From: Pelargonium cotyledonis
Taxonomy: Eukaryota > Streptophyta > Magnoliopsida > Geraniales > Geraniaceae
DNA length: 20,432 nucleotides
Assembly: GCA_036897625.1 (NCBI GenBank)
Contig: JAYMTA010001356.1
Coordinates: 1 to 20,432, forward strand
Direction of reading: 5' to 3'
Positions within the stretch are counted from its first letter, which is position 1. Each line of letters opens with the position of its first letter. Below, piece after piece: positions 1-8,900 of the stretch. The notes beneath the pieces were generated by a model that saw only the letters and a program-made list of their open reading frames with translations, made no database searches and was not told the origin of the DNA. Both the position numbers and the translations under genes were made by a program.

Positions 1-834
1 ATTGGTTAATTTTGGGTTTAATTTGTTGATTTTAGAATTTGAAATTTGAAATTAAGATAAGAACACAACTAAAACTCAAATTCCAACAAGTCATTTGAAT
101 TTTATGGCTAAAAAATCACATTCCGGTGATTAATTGAAGTTTCCGGTGAAACTATGAAGTTTCCGGCGAAATTATGAATTTTCTAGTGAAACTATGAATT
201 TTCTGGCAAAACATAATGAACATGTTCCTGATGAAGAAGGGTAGTATAGTGAAGGGCAATTTTGGTATTTAAAAAAAAATTGGTCATGTGCTGGGCACAT
301 GGTTGATTTTTTGGAATATTCCGTTAATTTTGACGGAAATAATGGACGGAAAGTTTTGTGACGTACTTTAGGGTAGGCAAAAGTAACATATCATACTTTA
401 TAGAAGATATGTACAAAAGATGTATATTTCAGAATAGATATGTGTAATGATCCCAAGTCAAAATTCAATTTGTTTGGACCTAGGGGTCATGGGCCTGACT
501 CAGTTGTCGCGGTTGTTGCTGGCCCGAGGACAACTAGCCTATAACACTATCGCACATATAATTTGTGTGGCTTTGATCGACCCGAGCCAAAAATTTCATT
601 ATATCGGGTCAAATATGCAACAAACAAAATTTAATCCGTCTTTAACCTGATTCGGTTTGACCAACTTTTGGATTTGGTTGGACGGATCCATATGAATCAA
701 CACTTTTTGTGTCCAAAAGTAATCTTCGGATGAACCTAAGCCATTAGGGGTCAAATTTTGATCAGTTTTAGCATCTCGAATGAACCCACACGATATTTGT
801 AACGAAACCAATAATTTTATAACTTGGAGATACA
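1..834. other. intergenic region downstream of F3H
   Basis: No gene is supported here. The first 430 bases are AT-rich and contain a short tandem repeat and a run of CCGT/ACGG motifs around 320-350. The next 400 bases are less AT-rich, but hold only short open frames (for example 447-650) with no recognisable protein and no splice structure. The stretch may be decayed transposon sequence, but no terminal repeats were found. Confidence 0.6.
136..215. repeat. 20-bp tandem repeat, four units
   Basis: Four consecutive 20-base units start at 136, 156, 176 and 196. The first reads GAAGTTTCCGGTGAAACTAT and later units differ by a few substitutions. A partial unit precedes them around 120-135. This is a small diverged minisatellite with no evident function. 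Confidence 0.75.
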
Positions 835-840
835 TTTATT
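835..840 (-). promoter_or_regulatory. probable F3H polyadenylation signal AATAAA
   Basis: On the minus strand a canonical AATAAA lies about 117 nt past the F3H stop codon (957-959), inside an AT-rich stretch. The distance suits a plant 3' UTR. The cleavage site itself cannot be read from sequence. Confidence 0.5.
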
Positions 841-956
841 TGACTACATTTCTTATGGTGAAGAGACGAAACGGAGAGAACAAAGAAAACGGAAAGAAGT
901 GCTGGTTATTAAGTAAACACAAAAAACCCGGAACACAAGACACAGGAGGTGTCTAA

Positions 957-3074
957 TTAAGCTAGGATAGAATCTAAAGGCTTGGCCTCCGATTGGTTTT
1001 TTCCCAAGTCTTGTACGTTCTTTTCTTTGGCCAGCTTCTTCAGCCTTGCAAGCTCAAGGTCCTTGCTCATCTTCCTCCTGTACATCTCCGCAAACGTGAT
1101 CGGCTCCTCCATCACCGACTTCTCTCCCTCCCTGATCTTCAGAGGGTACACTGTTGCGTCCGGAGCCGGGTTCTGGAATGTCGCGATCGATAACCGGCTC
1201 GAGTTTGAGTTCACCACAGCTTGGTGATCAGCATTCTTGAATCTCCCATTGCTCAGATACTACACCAAATACAAGTACATTTGGTCATCATTTAATCAAA
1301 GTCCCACCATGAAGTAACAGAATATGAATGTCTTATGTTGTATAGAAAACACGTCACACATCAAATCCGACTCGAATTCAAATTAACTATATATCGATTT
1401 TAAGTCCGAACAAATCTGATGAGAACTTATTAGATAATGACATCTCTAATTCAGCATAGTAAATATAAAGGTGCCATTAATACATCTTCGACCTACCAAG
1501 CACTTTGCATTTATCTCTTCATTAGTTTGGAAATGACAAAAAGAGTTGTGGTACCAAAAGATCATAACTGATTTTTCTAGGTAACAATACTGTACAGTCT
1601 TAAATGAAGTTGGGCTCACGTAACTACTACTTCCAACGCGTCAAAATCTACTTTCATCCATTGGATCATTTAAGAAGGAAAAATGCTACTGGTTTTAAAT
1701 TTTGTACAAAATATTATGTAAAAAATGACGTGTTGATCTAAATGGCACATATATATTTAATGTTTTTGTGATTTAAAATTAAGTTTATATAATAAAATAT
1801 TAGACATATATGATATCACCGTCCTACCATCCTTCGTAATTTTAGCGCAGAGTGTCTGATTTAGAAGACAGAATGTGCATATAACCTATTATAATTTGGT
1901 CAAATCATCAATATATTTGGGACATATATGGTTACCCTTTTAAAAATGTCAAATATTTTCCTATTCTAAGACATAAAAACACTTGGCAAATTTTGTAGAC
2001 ATAATTGTTCACATTTGTAATTTATATTTTTAACTTTCATACTTGTTTATCAAACTACCTGCTAATTTTTGGTCTCATTAGTTCAGAAACCAATTTATTT
2101 TTGCTAAATGAATAAAATAATTTGAGAATAAGAACTTCATGGTTCAGACAAAAAAAAGTTGGAGTGTGTGTATAGATCATATGTACTTACATGACCATGG
2201 TCTCCGAGATTGACCACAAAAGCTCCCTCCACAGGCTGAACGGTGATCCAGGTCTTGCCGTCGTCCCTGGTGGCCTGAAGACCACCGACCTGGTCCTGCA
2301 GCAAGAGCGTGATGGTTCCGGGGTCGGTGTGTCGCTTCAGGCCCAGAGTCAGATCCGGCTGGGGACACTTTGGGTAGAAATTGACCACCACTTTCTGGTC
2401 CATGTCTACACAGGCCTTGGTCAGCGCCTCCTTCTCCAACCCCATCGCCTCCGACAATACCTCCAGAAGCTTGCACGCGAGTCCCATCAGCTTCTCGCTG
2501 TACTCCCCCGTCACCGCCTTCCACGCCTCCGGCTTGTCCGGCCACCGCGAGTAGTCCCTGTTTCTGATCGGATACGAAAAGTACGTCACTATCTCCCTCC
2601 AATCCTGCACCGCCTCGCCCTAAAATTTGATCCAGTTCATCGAATTAGCAATCACACAAAATGCATTAACAACAAATTGAGTTCAAATCGAGTTCGAATT
2701 TGTTACCTGCAAGTGGCTGGAGACGATGAAGCCTCCTTTTTTCCCCCCCGGTTCTTCGGAGCGGGGCTTTTTCTCCAGGGAGGGAGCGCGAAGAAATCGC
2801 GCGCGAGTTGAGTCATGTTGGAGATGAGCCCGGCGTCGACGCCGTGATCAACTACCTGGAAAACGCCCCAGTCCTCGCAGGCCTCGACGATCTTCTGGCA
2901 GATTTGTTCCCTCCGGCCGTCGATTTCATCGATGCCGGCGAGCGAAATGACGGGGATTTGGTCGCTGAAGTTGTTGTAGGCCACCTTGGGACGCTCGTCC
3001 TCGTCGCGGACGAAGCTGGACTGGAGAGTCTTTTCGGCCGGGAGGGGGGGGAGAGGTGCCCGGGGGGGCGCCAT
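957..3074 (-). CDS. F3H: flavanone 3-hydroxylase (naringenin 3-dioxygenase), three exons, frame disrupted in exon 1
   Basis: This cytosolic Fe(II)/2-oxoglutarate dioxygenase hydroxylates flavanones such as naringenin at C3 to give dihydroflavonols, the branch point to flavonols, anthocyanins and proanthocyanidins. Exons are 2707-3074, 2191-2619 and 957-1259, with introns of 87 and 931 bp that are phase 0 and GT-AG. Without the disruption the product would be 365 residues, the usual F3H length. The iron ligands are present as H219-x-D221 (in KRHTDPGT) and H277 (in KNADHQ), and the 2-oxoglutarate anchor as R287-x-S289 (in SSRLSIA); numbering is one less than petunia F3H. Also typical are [14 protein letters not shown] near the N-terminus, [13 protein letters not shown] opening exon 2 and [11 protein letters not shown] near the C-terminus. 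The start at 3072-3074 fits family alignment and TATA spacing. As written, exon 1 carries net +2 nt at 2749-2777, and translation would stop at 2589-2591 after about 132 residues. Family assignment is secure; whether this copy works is open. Confidence 0.93.
1260..2190 (-). other. F3H intron 2 (931 bp)
   Basis: The donor is CAT|GTAAGTACAT and the acceptor GTGTAG|TATCTG on the minus strand. It joins GDHGH to YLSNGRF, the usual F3H exon 2/3 junction. The intron is AT-rich. Around 1700-1760 it shares blocks such as TGTACAAAAT, TGTAAAAA and a GTGTT-containing stretch with the intergenic segment at 4361-4450, suggesting a common repeat family. No coding sequence was seen. Confidence 0.85.
2749..2777 (-). 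other. F3H: frame-disrupting cluster in F3H exon 1
   Basis: Between ALPP (residues 96-99) and the conserved GGKKGGF motif the family has nine codons, 27 nt. Here there are 29 nt, and several bases differ from what the conserved EEKLRFDMS motif would need. From the G run at 2743-2749 onward the expected motif reads correctly in the shifted frame through to the splice donor. Exon 1 is therefore 368 nt instead of 366. The changes lie in a C/G/A homopolymer-rich stretch, so a consensus error is as plausible as a real mutation. Confidence 0.85.
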
Positions 3075-3175
3075 AGCGACGTCAGTGAGAGAGCTGACGA
3101 GGAGGAAGTGTCCGGAAAATACGGGGAAAAAAGAGTAAACAGAGACGGTGGTTGAAGTGAAAGAGTGTGTGTGAT
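3075..3175 (-). other. F3H 5' leader (approximate)
   Basis: On the minus strand this stretch is rich in C and T and has no in-frame ATG between the TATA box and the start codon. The start context is GTCGCTATGGCG, with the favourable G at +4. A TGACGT bZIP-type core sits about 10 nt before the ATG. The upstream boundary is an estimate from TATA spacing of about 25-30 nt. Confidence 0.5.
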
Positions 3176-3201
3176 GGAGAATTGTTAGTGCGGGAGGGTG
3201 G

Positions 3202-3209
3202 TATATAAA
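3202..3209 (-). promoter_or_regulatory. F3H core promoter TATA box
   Basis: The minus strand reads CTTTATATAC about 128 nt upstream of the F3H start codon. The motif and its distance suit a plant TATA box with a leader of roughly 100 nt. A CAGCTG E-box (3249-3254), a possible bHLH site, lies about 45 bp further upstream. Regulation by MYB-bHLH-WD40 factors is known for F3H genes; use of this particular site is inference. Confidence 0.65.
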
Positions 3210-3210
3210 G

Positions 3211-3245
3211 CGGTGCGGTGCGGTGAGGTGAGGTGAGGTGAGGCG
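3211..3245. repeat. pentanucleotide array adjoining the F3H TATA box
   Basis: Seven 5-base units lie directly upstream of the TATA box: CGGTG three times, AGGTG three times, then AGGCG. On the F3H strand this reads as repeated CACCT then CACCG. It is in the core promoter, so unit-number changes would alter the spacing between TATA and upstream elements. Confidence 0.85.
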
Positions 3246-3640
3246 TGGCAGCTGCAACTACTCGTGTGAGAGTGGTCAGTGGTTACTGTTTGACTCTTGA
3301 GTTACAACCTATGTCTCGTGCCACCAACCCTCATCTTTTATTCAATTACTTGTCCCTTTTTTTTTTCCTTCTAGAATCTAATTTTGTAAACCGTATTTGC
3401 ATGTTCTGTTCCATCAGTTGAGCCGCACAACATGAGTGACTCTCTCCTCTAAACTTAGTTAATTACTCATCCTATGTTGCTAACACTGCGACTCGAAACC
3501 AATAGAGTTTCGTTGAAGTATTAAACCGTTTGATACAATCTATCTTGGTGCATGTGAAACCTTAATAGTTATTAACAATACTGACTTATTAGGTAGGTGA
3601 ATTTCATCAGCATAAATTATGTTAGACAACTATTTTGGGA

Positions 3641-3737
3641 TAACCAACAATCATCGGAGCAATTGGTATAAGGTGTTTGATCCACTAAAGATTTCATATT
3701 CGAACATCGATTGATACGTTTGCTTATGAAAAAAAAA
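3641..3737 (+). mobile_element. tRNA-derived SINE-like insertion, copy in unit 1
   Basis: The body has an A-box-like TTGGTATAAGG (3663-3673) and a B-box-like ATTCGAAC (3698-3705) spaced as in a pol III internal promoter, then a short 3' part ending in a poly(A) run. It is bounded by a 13-bp near-perfect direct repeat, AACTATTTTGGGA at 3628-3640 and AACTATTTTGAGA at 3738-3750, the expected target-site duplication. At about 97 bp it is short for a plant SINE, so it may be truncated or a tRNA-derived retropseudogene. Confidence 0.6.
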
Positions 3738-3969
3738 AACTATTTTGAGACAAAAGAGTATTACTCATGACTGACTCTCCCCTCTAAACTCAATTAGTTA
3801 CTCATCCTATGTCGCCAGTAGTGCGACACGAAACAGATAGAGCTTCGTCGAAGCGTTTAAACCATTTGATACAATTTATCTTGGTGCATGTGAAACCTTA
3901 TTAACAATATTGACTTATTAGACAGGTGAAGTTCATCAGCAAGAATTATGCAAAACAACTATTTTGGGA

Positions 3970-4068
3970 TAACCAACAAACATCGTAGTAATTGGTATAA
4001 GGTATTTGGTCCACTAAAGATTTCATATTCAAGTATCGATTGATACTTTTGTTTATGACAAAATAAAA
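3970..4068 (+). mobile_element. tRNA-derived SINE-like insertion, copy in unit 2
   Basis: This is the duplicated counterpart of the element at 3641-3737. The A-box-like TTGGTATAAGG (3992-4002) is intact, the B box is mutated (ATTCAAGT, 4027-4034), and the poly(A) tail is interrupted. The same 13-bp flanking repeats occur at 3957-3969 and 4069-4081. It arose by duplication of the surrounding DNA, not by separate insertion. Confidence 0.58.
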
Positions 4069-4360
4069 AACTATTTTGAGACAAAAAAAAGTATTAATAG
4101 AATGTTTTACTTCGTAGGTTTCAAATCAAGTGATTTTATTTTTATCATGCTTGTACAGAGTGTGATATATTTAAGATTAATTAATCTTCATCAAAGTCAT
4201 ATGATTAGTTGAGTTGCGAGTTGCCAAAAAAGAAAGACAATATATATACAACCAACCCATCACGTGATTTATTTTCAGCCCATGTGTCCAACGCCTCCCA
4301 ATTAACTCAACTAATTAAATCTCAATAAGACTATAAAACTATACAGTCTGAGTAATAATA

Positions 4361-4624
4361 TGTACAAAATTTTGTGTAAAAATAATTGTATAGAATGATG
4401 TGTTAATAAATGAAACATGACAATTTAAATATTATATTGTGGTTTGATCGAATCACAACGTGTCACGTATGTCTAATAAATTCAGCGTTCCGCGTCAAAA
4501 ATTTATAAGATGATGTTAATATCATATACGTTGGGTTGTTATTCGTTAAAATAAATTTTAAACTACAAAAATACAAAAAAAAGTACAGATTGTCACGACA
4601 TTTTGTATTGTAAAATTTGTACAA
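4361..4624. repeat. MITE-like segment with weak terminal inverted repeats
   Basis: The left end TGTACAAAATTTT and the reverse complement of the right end, TGTACAAATTTT, differ by one base length. The interior is AT-rich and non-coding. Related blocks occur in F3H intron 2 near 1700-1760. No convincing target-site duplication is visible, so the boundaries and class are tentative. Confidence 0.35.
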
Positions 4625-5614
4625 AATTTGAAACATTTAACATTTTTCTACCATCTAAACGCGTGTACTCACTAACAACAAATAGATAGTGTCCTTAACA
4701 TAAAGAAACAAATTACTCATTTACTATAATAAGTTAGTTTTTATCAATATATAACACAAACTAATTTTTTCTTAATTTTTATTAAAATACAAAAAACATA
4801 ATATTATTTCAAAATAGATGGTCTAACACATTTTTTTTTACTGAAACCTAAACTAGGCGATACCTTAAAAAAGTTACAACTATGGTCAGAATTTTGAAAA
4901 CTAAGAGAAAATCATAACAATCTTTTAAATCGCTTTTGTTTTACAATTTTGAATTTAGTTAATTCTTTTCCTGTGGCAATCACTATTATAATTGGAACAA
5001 ATAAACCATGTAAATATGGAAATGAATAAAATGTCACATGCATATAATTTAAGCTATGTTGGCACAAATTTATAGATATAGTGAGACTACTATAATTAAG
5101 GATGTGGGCACAAATATGGTCACTGGAAAACAAATAAATTGTGATGCCCTACAAATTTAAGATATATTAATTGCAACCAACACTTGTTGCAAAGTGAGCT
5201 GAAAAATCAACAGTGTTAGGCCAAATTCAAGCTCACCATGTGGGGGTGAGGCTGGACATTTGTGAAGTTTTTCATGGAGTGAATGACTATATATTAAATG
5301 ATATCCTTTTTGTTGCAAAGTTCATAAAAGAGCATTAAAATCACTAGAAAAGTGAGGAAAATTCTAAAGCAACACTTGATTTAGAAGTTCAAAATAATTT
5401 TATGAAGCTCATGGGAGTTGTTATGTTTTGAGAGAAAATTAGTGTCTCGTTGAAATTTGGAGTCACTTGTTAGCGTGAGTCCGATACTTGTTAATTGTTA
5501 TTAGACGTAGTTTGAAGTAGTTAAAAGTGAAATAAAACTATACATCAGACTGTCACATCTCAAGACAAGAAGAGTTCTTCTAAAGTATTGGCTTCTCCTA
5601 ATGTCTAGGAGAGC

Positions 5615-5647
5615 TCAAAAACCCCTTGAAATTAAGGGGAGCTTTGA
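5615..5647. other. inverted repeat (hairpin) downstream of TRA1
   Basis: TCAAA-AA-CCCCTT and AAGGGG-AG-CTTTGA pair around a 6-nt centre. A second small hairpin, GAGCCTT/AAGGCTC, is at 5708-5729. The sequence CACATTCTTTCGAT occurs twice, at 5684-5697 and 5758-5771. These lie 100-260 nt past the TRA1 stop and may fall in its 3' UTR. Function is unknown. Confidence 0.5.
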
Positions 5648-5876
5648 TACATGGGTACTTGGTAATTCCTGGAGCAATAGACTCACATTCTTTCGATATT
5701 GATACATGAGCCTTACAAAAAGAAGGCTCAATTAGTATATCAAATGACGACTTACTTCACATTCTTTCGATGATGTGAGATACATATCAACAATATATGA
5801 CCGCTAATATTTCTATGTATCATCAATTATAATTATGTACATGAAATACACTTTACTATTCTACCTCTGCCTGACC

Positions 5877-5996
5877 TCAAAACCAAGGATGCCATGTTGG
5901 ATCCATCATGCATAAATTCCTAGGTGTCAAAGCAGCCTCAACCAATTCAGTAACTTCCCTTTGCACAGATTGTGGTTGCTCCATCTCATTTTCTTC
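5877..5996 (-). other. TRA1: TRA1 FATC-domain exon
   Basis: This last coding exon encodes 39 residues, with VQREVTELVEAALTPRNLCM followed by MDPTWHPWF and a TGA stop. The short C-terminal FATC motif, with its closing aromatic pair, is diagnostic of PIKK-family proteins and fixes the 3' end of the gene. The acceptor is TTGCAG|GAAGAA and the phase is 0. Confidence 0.9.
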
Positions 5997-8900
5997 CTGC
6001 AACCATTGATCAAACATTCATATATAAACAGTTAATATGATTCTAACAATGTTTTGTAGATCCAATCCTGAACTAATCCATAACACTAACAACCTAGCCA
6101 TTGATCAACCTTAATAAAAGGAGATATGGTCGCAAGGATGAGAAAAGTGCATAACAGTGGACAACTAACCTCTTCCGGGAAGAATTGTGGGGCTATTCCA
6201 TTGATCCGCCCAATGACGTGCTCCACATTGGTTATCACTTTAAGCTTGAAGTCCGCGGGATTCATGCTACTTCCTCCAGCAACAGAGCCCGGGGGCATCC
6301 CAAGTGGTCTTTTCCACGACCAGGATAGGAGCTCATCACGGAAAAACATGGCCAATTGATGCCATAAGTGCTGACTTTGCTGCAATACAAAAGTCGGGCC
6401 AGAGTCATCAACATGGATGCATATTAGTTAATCCAATCGTCATGATGAAACATTGCAGTTGATAAATGAAAACTCACTTTAGGTGAAGCAACAGCCTGTG
6501 CAGCAGCAGCCATTGCAGAAACAATAAGCCCTTCCACTCCAAAATGGGAGAAAAAAGCTTGCATGTTCCTCGTCAAACGGAAAGGAACCGGTTCGTTGAA
6601 CTCTATCATTCCATTGGCATCATATGTAGGATGGAAATCTGTTTGGAATATTTTCCCAGTATTCTTGGCAAATAGAATCTTATTAGGGGACCTTCCTCCA
6701 ATCTGTAGCATGAAAGTCATGAAACTTGAAAGTGCCAACTGGATAGCAAATTGCTTTTTGTAAGCCCACATATGATTGCCACTCAGAAGAGTTTTATACA
6801 TGTACTGGGAAAATATGCTTTCAGGCACAACGGATTTGGTTATGTCATTATAAGCATGGAGGCGGAGATCAACAACAGCTTCAGGAGAGATCTGACCGGA
6901 TATGGCTTGGTTCAACTGCTCCTTGAAAAGGGGAATGGGAAGATCAGCTTCTCGGTCATACCTTGCACAATAGTTCCCATACACCTCGAGGAAGGTGTCG
7001 TACATTAAATCGTCCTCAACCATGCGGACCTGTGTTTCAGAAGCAATAAGACATAAGATTTTCACTTATCTCCATAAATTTATAATGTGTTCATCAATGG
7101 CCACCACTTGGCTGGTCCTACTTGAGCATATTCATGTCAAGAAAACATGTAGCCAAGAAACATAATTCTTGGTGAAACCAACAGAGGCAGGTCTCACAGC
7201 ATGAGTAGCAAATGCTTTCTATGCTATTATTGGAGGAAAATCAAGGGAATGAAATTAATATGAGATTCAGATCATCACCTGAGACCAAACCGGAATTATA
7301 ATTGGTGTGTGAATGCATATATGGCGGCGTCTTGATTCCTTGTGCTTATCAAACATCTGGTTCATCACACGGAAAAGCTGCAGTATCCGTTCATCACTTC
7401 TAGCATTGGGGGTTAAAGATGTCTGGACAACAAAGTGACGTTGAGAGCCATCAGAACCGATTAGAGTTAAGCGACGGAAACTGCTTCCATGCCTTCGCAC
7501 AATGGGAATATCAGCTCCGACTCTGTCCAACTTTACTGTGTGGTCAGGTGCAATTTCCTGAGAGGTTGAGCATCACGTCATAATAGGAACAGCACAGAAC
7601 TCGATAAAGTGGACACACTACAAAATAAATGTGATTTTGTGCCAGCTTCGGTTTAGTGGCAAGCTTTCCTTGAGGAATATTAATGTGGTAACAGCACAAT
7701 CTAACACCAAAAGGCAGAGATCATGTTAATAGGAGTTAACCTGATCACTGAAATACTGTCCTGGAACCTCCACATCAACGACATGGAAGTCATGCAACAC
7801 CTTGCTTTCCTCTTCCAGCTTCAATACAGCTGGAAACTTGTCCTCGACATTGTTCTGCAGAACATTTTTCCAAAGTTTCAATCTCTCCGTCAGATCTGAA
7901 AGAGTGGCTGGGAAAGTAGTTGTGCTTTCTGGATCAAGATCACGCTCAAAATCCTGCTTGTATTCTCTCACAAAATCAACATGCTTGTTGACAGCATCTG
8001 CTGAGAAGCAAGCTCTGCACACACCAGAGAGCTCCTTATTGAGAGATTGGGGCACGTCCGCTGTAGTGGCAGTTGGATACTTGAAGCAGCGGTGGAGAAG
8101 AGCATTGACCACCGCAAGAAGTCTTTCCTCGGGAAGGGTAACAAACCTTGAGCCAATTTCTGTTAGCAGAATCTGAATAAACAGAAGAATAAAGGAATAT
8201 TAGGAAGTGTGCCATCTACTAGAGAGCTGAACACGCTATAACATGCAACAAAAATTGAGAGAGAAGAGCACAAGTTTTTTATTTATAAGAAACACAGTCC
8301 TTTTTCCTTCTAAATGTCAAGGATTTCCTTCTAAATTAACTATTTAGAATTTAGAAGGAAACCCAAGGAAAAGAAATGTAGATGAGAACCTTAGTGATAG
8401 CTTCAAATTCTATCAGGCTGAAACAAAAACAGCTAAAACAACTAAAAGGTAAAAAGTTCCTAAAAACTTAATTCCCTCAATTTGTCAAAGGTTCAACATA
8501 ACATAAACAGACTTTGATTTTCTGAAACACCATCATAAACAAACTATTCACAAATAGATCAGATGCAACAGGAATCGTTGCTACATAAAATTTCTTGAAT
8601 TATAATTATCACCTCAAGTTCACTGGCCAAATTAGTATGCTTGCTTCTAAGAGCCTCCATAATATCCTTTGCAGCATCAAAAGCACTCGCAGCAGACGCT
8701 CCAAGACTCAGGGCACCAGTTCGCCTAAATGTACTTTGCCCACCTTCATTCATAGTTGAAGCACTTTGTTGCAGAGGTTGTTCGTTCCCTGAATGCACAC
8801 TGCCTTCTGTAGTGTTGGATCTTTCAGATTCTTGCCCATGAGAGTTTCCACCATCACATGATCCCAAACCACTAGATTGAGTGCCTTGATGAACTTGATT

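Larger units (their letters stand above)
3431..4096. repeat. tandem duplication, two units of about 335 and 331 bp
   Basis: Unit 1 (3431-3765) and unit 2 (3766-4096) align along their whole length in the same order and orientation. Both start CATGA-TGACTCTC and share CTTGGTGCATGTGAAACCTT, TATTTTGGGATAACCAACAA, GATTTCATATTC and CTATTTTGAGACAAAA. They differ by scattered substitutions and small indels, so the duplication is not recent. Each unit carries one SINE-like insertion at the same internal position, so the insertion came before the duplication. Confidence 0.9.
3246..5876. other. intergenic region between F3H promoter and TRA1 3' end
   Basis: This is AT-rich DNA with no supportable gene. 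3246-3300 is the proximal upstream part of the F3H promoter, including a TTTGACT W-box-like core near 3288. 3431-4096 is a tandem duplication with SINE-like inserts. 4361-4624 is a MITE-like segment. 4625-5560 shows nothing recognisable beyond AT-rich sequence. 5590-5830 holds small hairpins and a 14-bp direct repeat and may include the TRA1 3' UTR. Short open frames such as 4912-5133 look random. Confidence 0.65.

Noticed and set aside
136-215. CRISPR-like array
   Set aside because: The units are directly adjacent with no unique spacers, and this is a plant genome; it is a minisatellite.
447-650. 67-codon plus-strand open frame
   Set aside because: There is no family resemblance, it is short, and it lies in a repeat-like intergenic region.
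2191-3155. Long plus-strand open frames over the F3H exons (2191-2811, 2808-3155)
   Set aside because: They are antisense shadows of GC-rich coding sequence with no recognisable protein or splice structure.
3075-3257. Upstream in-frame ATG (3255-3257) that would extend F3H by about 61 residues
   Set aside because: It lies upstream of the TATA box, and the extension resembles no F3H N-terminus. The ATG at 3072-3074 matches the family start.
3650-3725. Possible functional tRNA gene
   Set aside because: A- and B-box-like motifs are present, but no cloverleaf with paired acceptor and anticodon stems could be drawn. The poly(A) end and flanking direct repeats fit a SINE better.
4912-5133. 73-codon minus-strand open frame
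   Set aside because: It is AT-rich sequence of random appearance with no neighbouring exons or domain.
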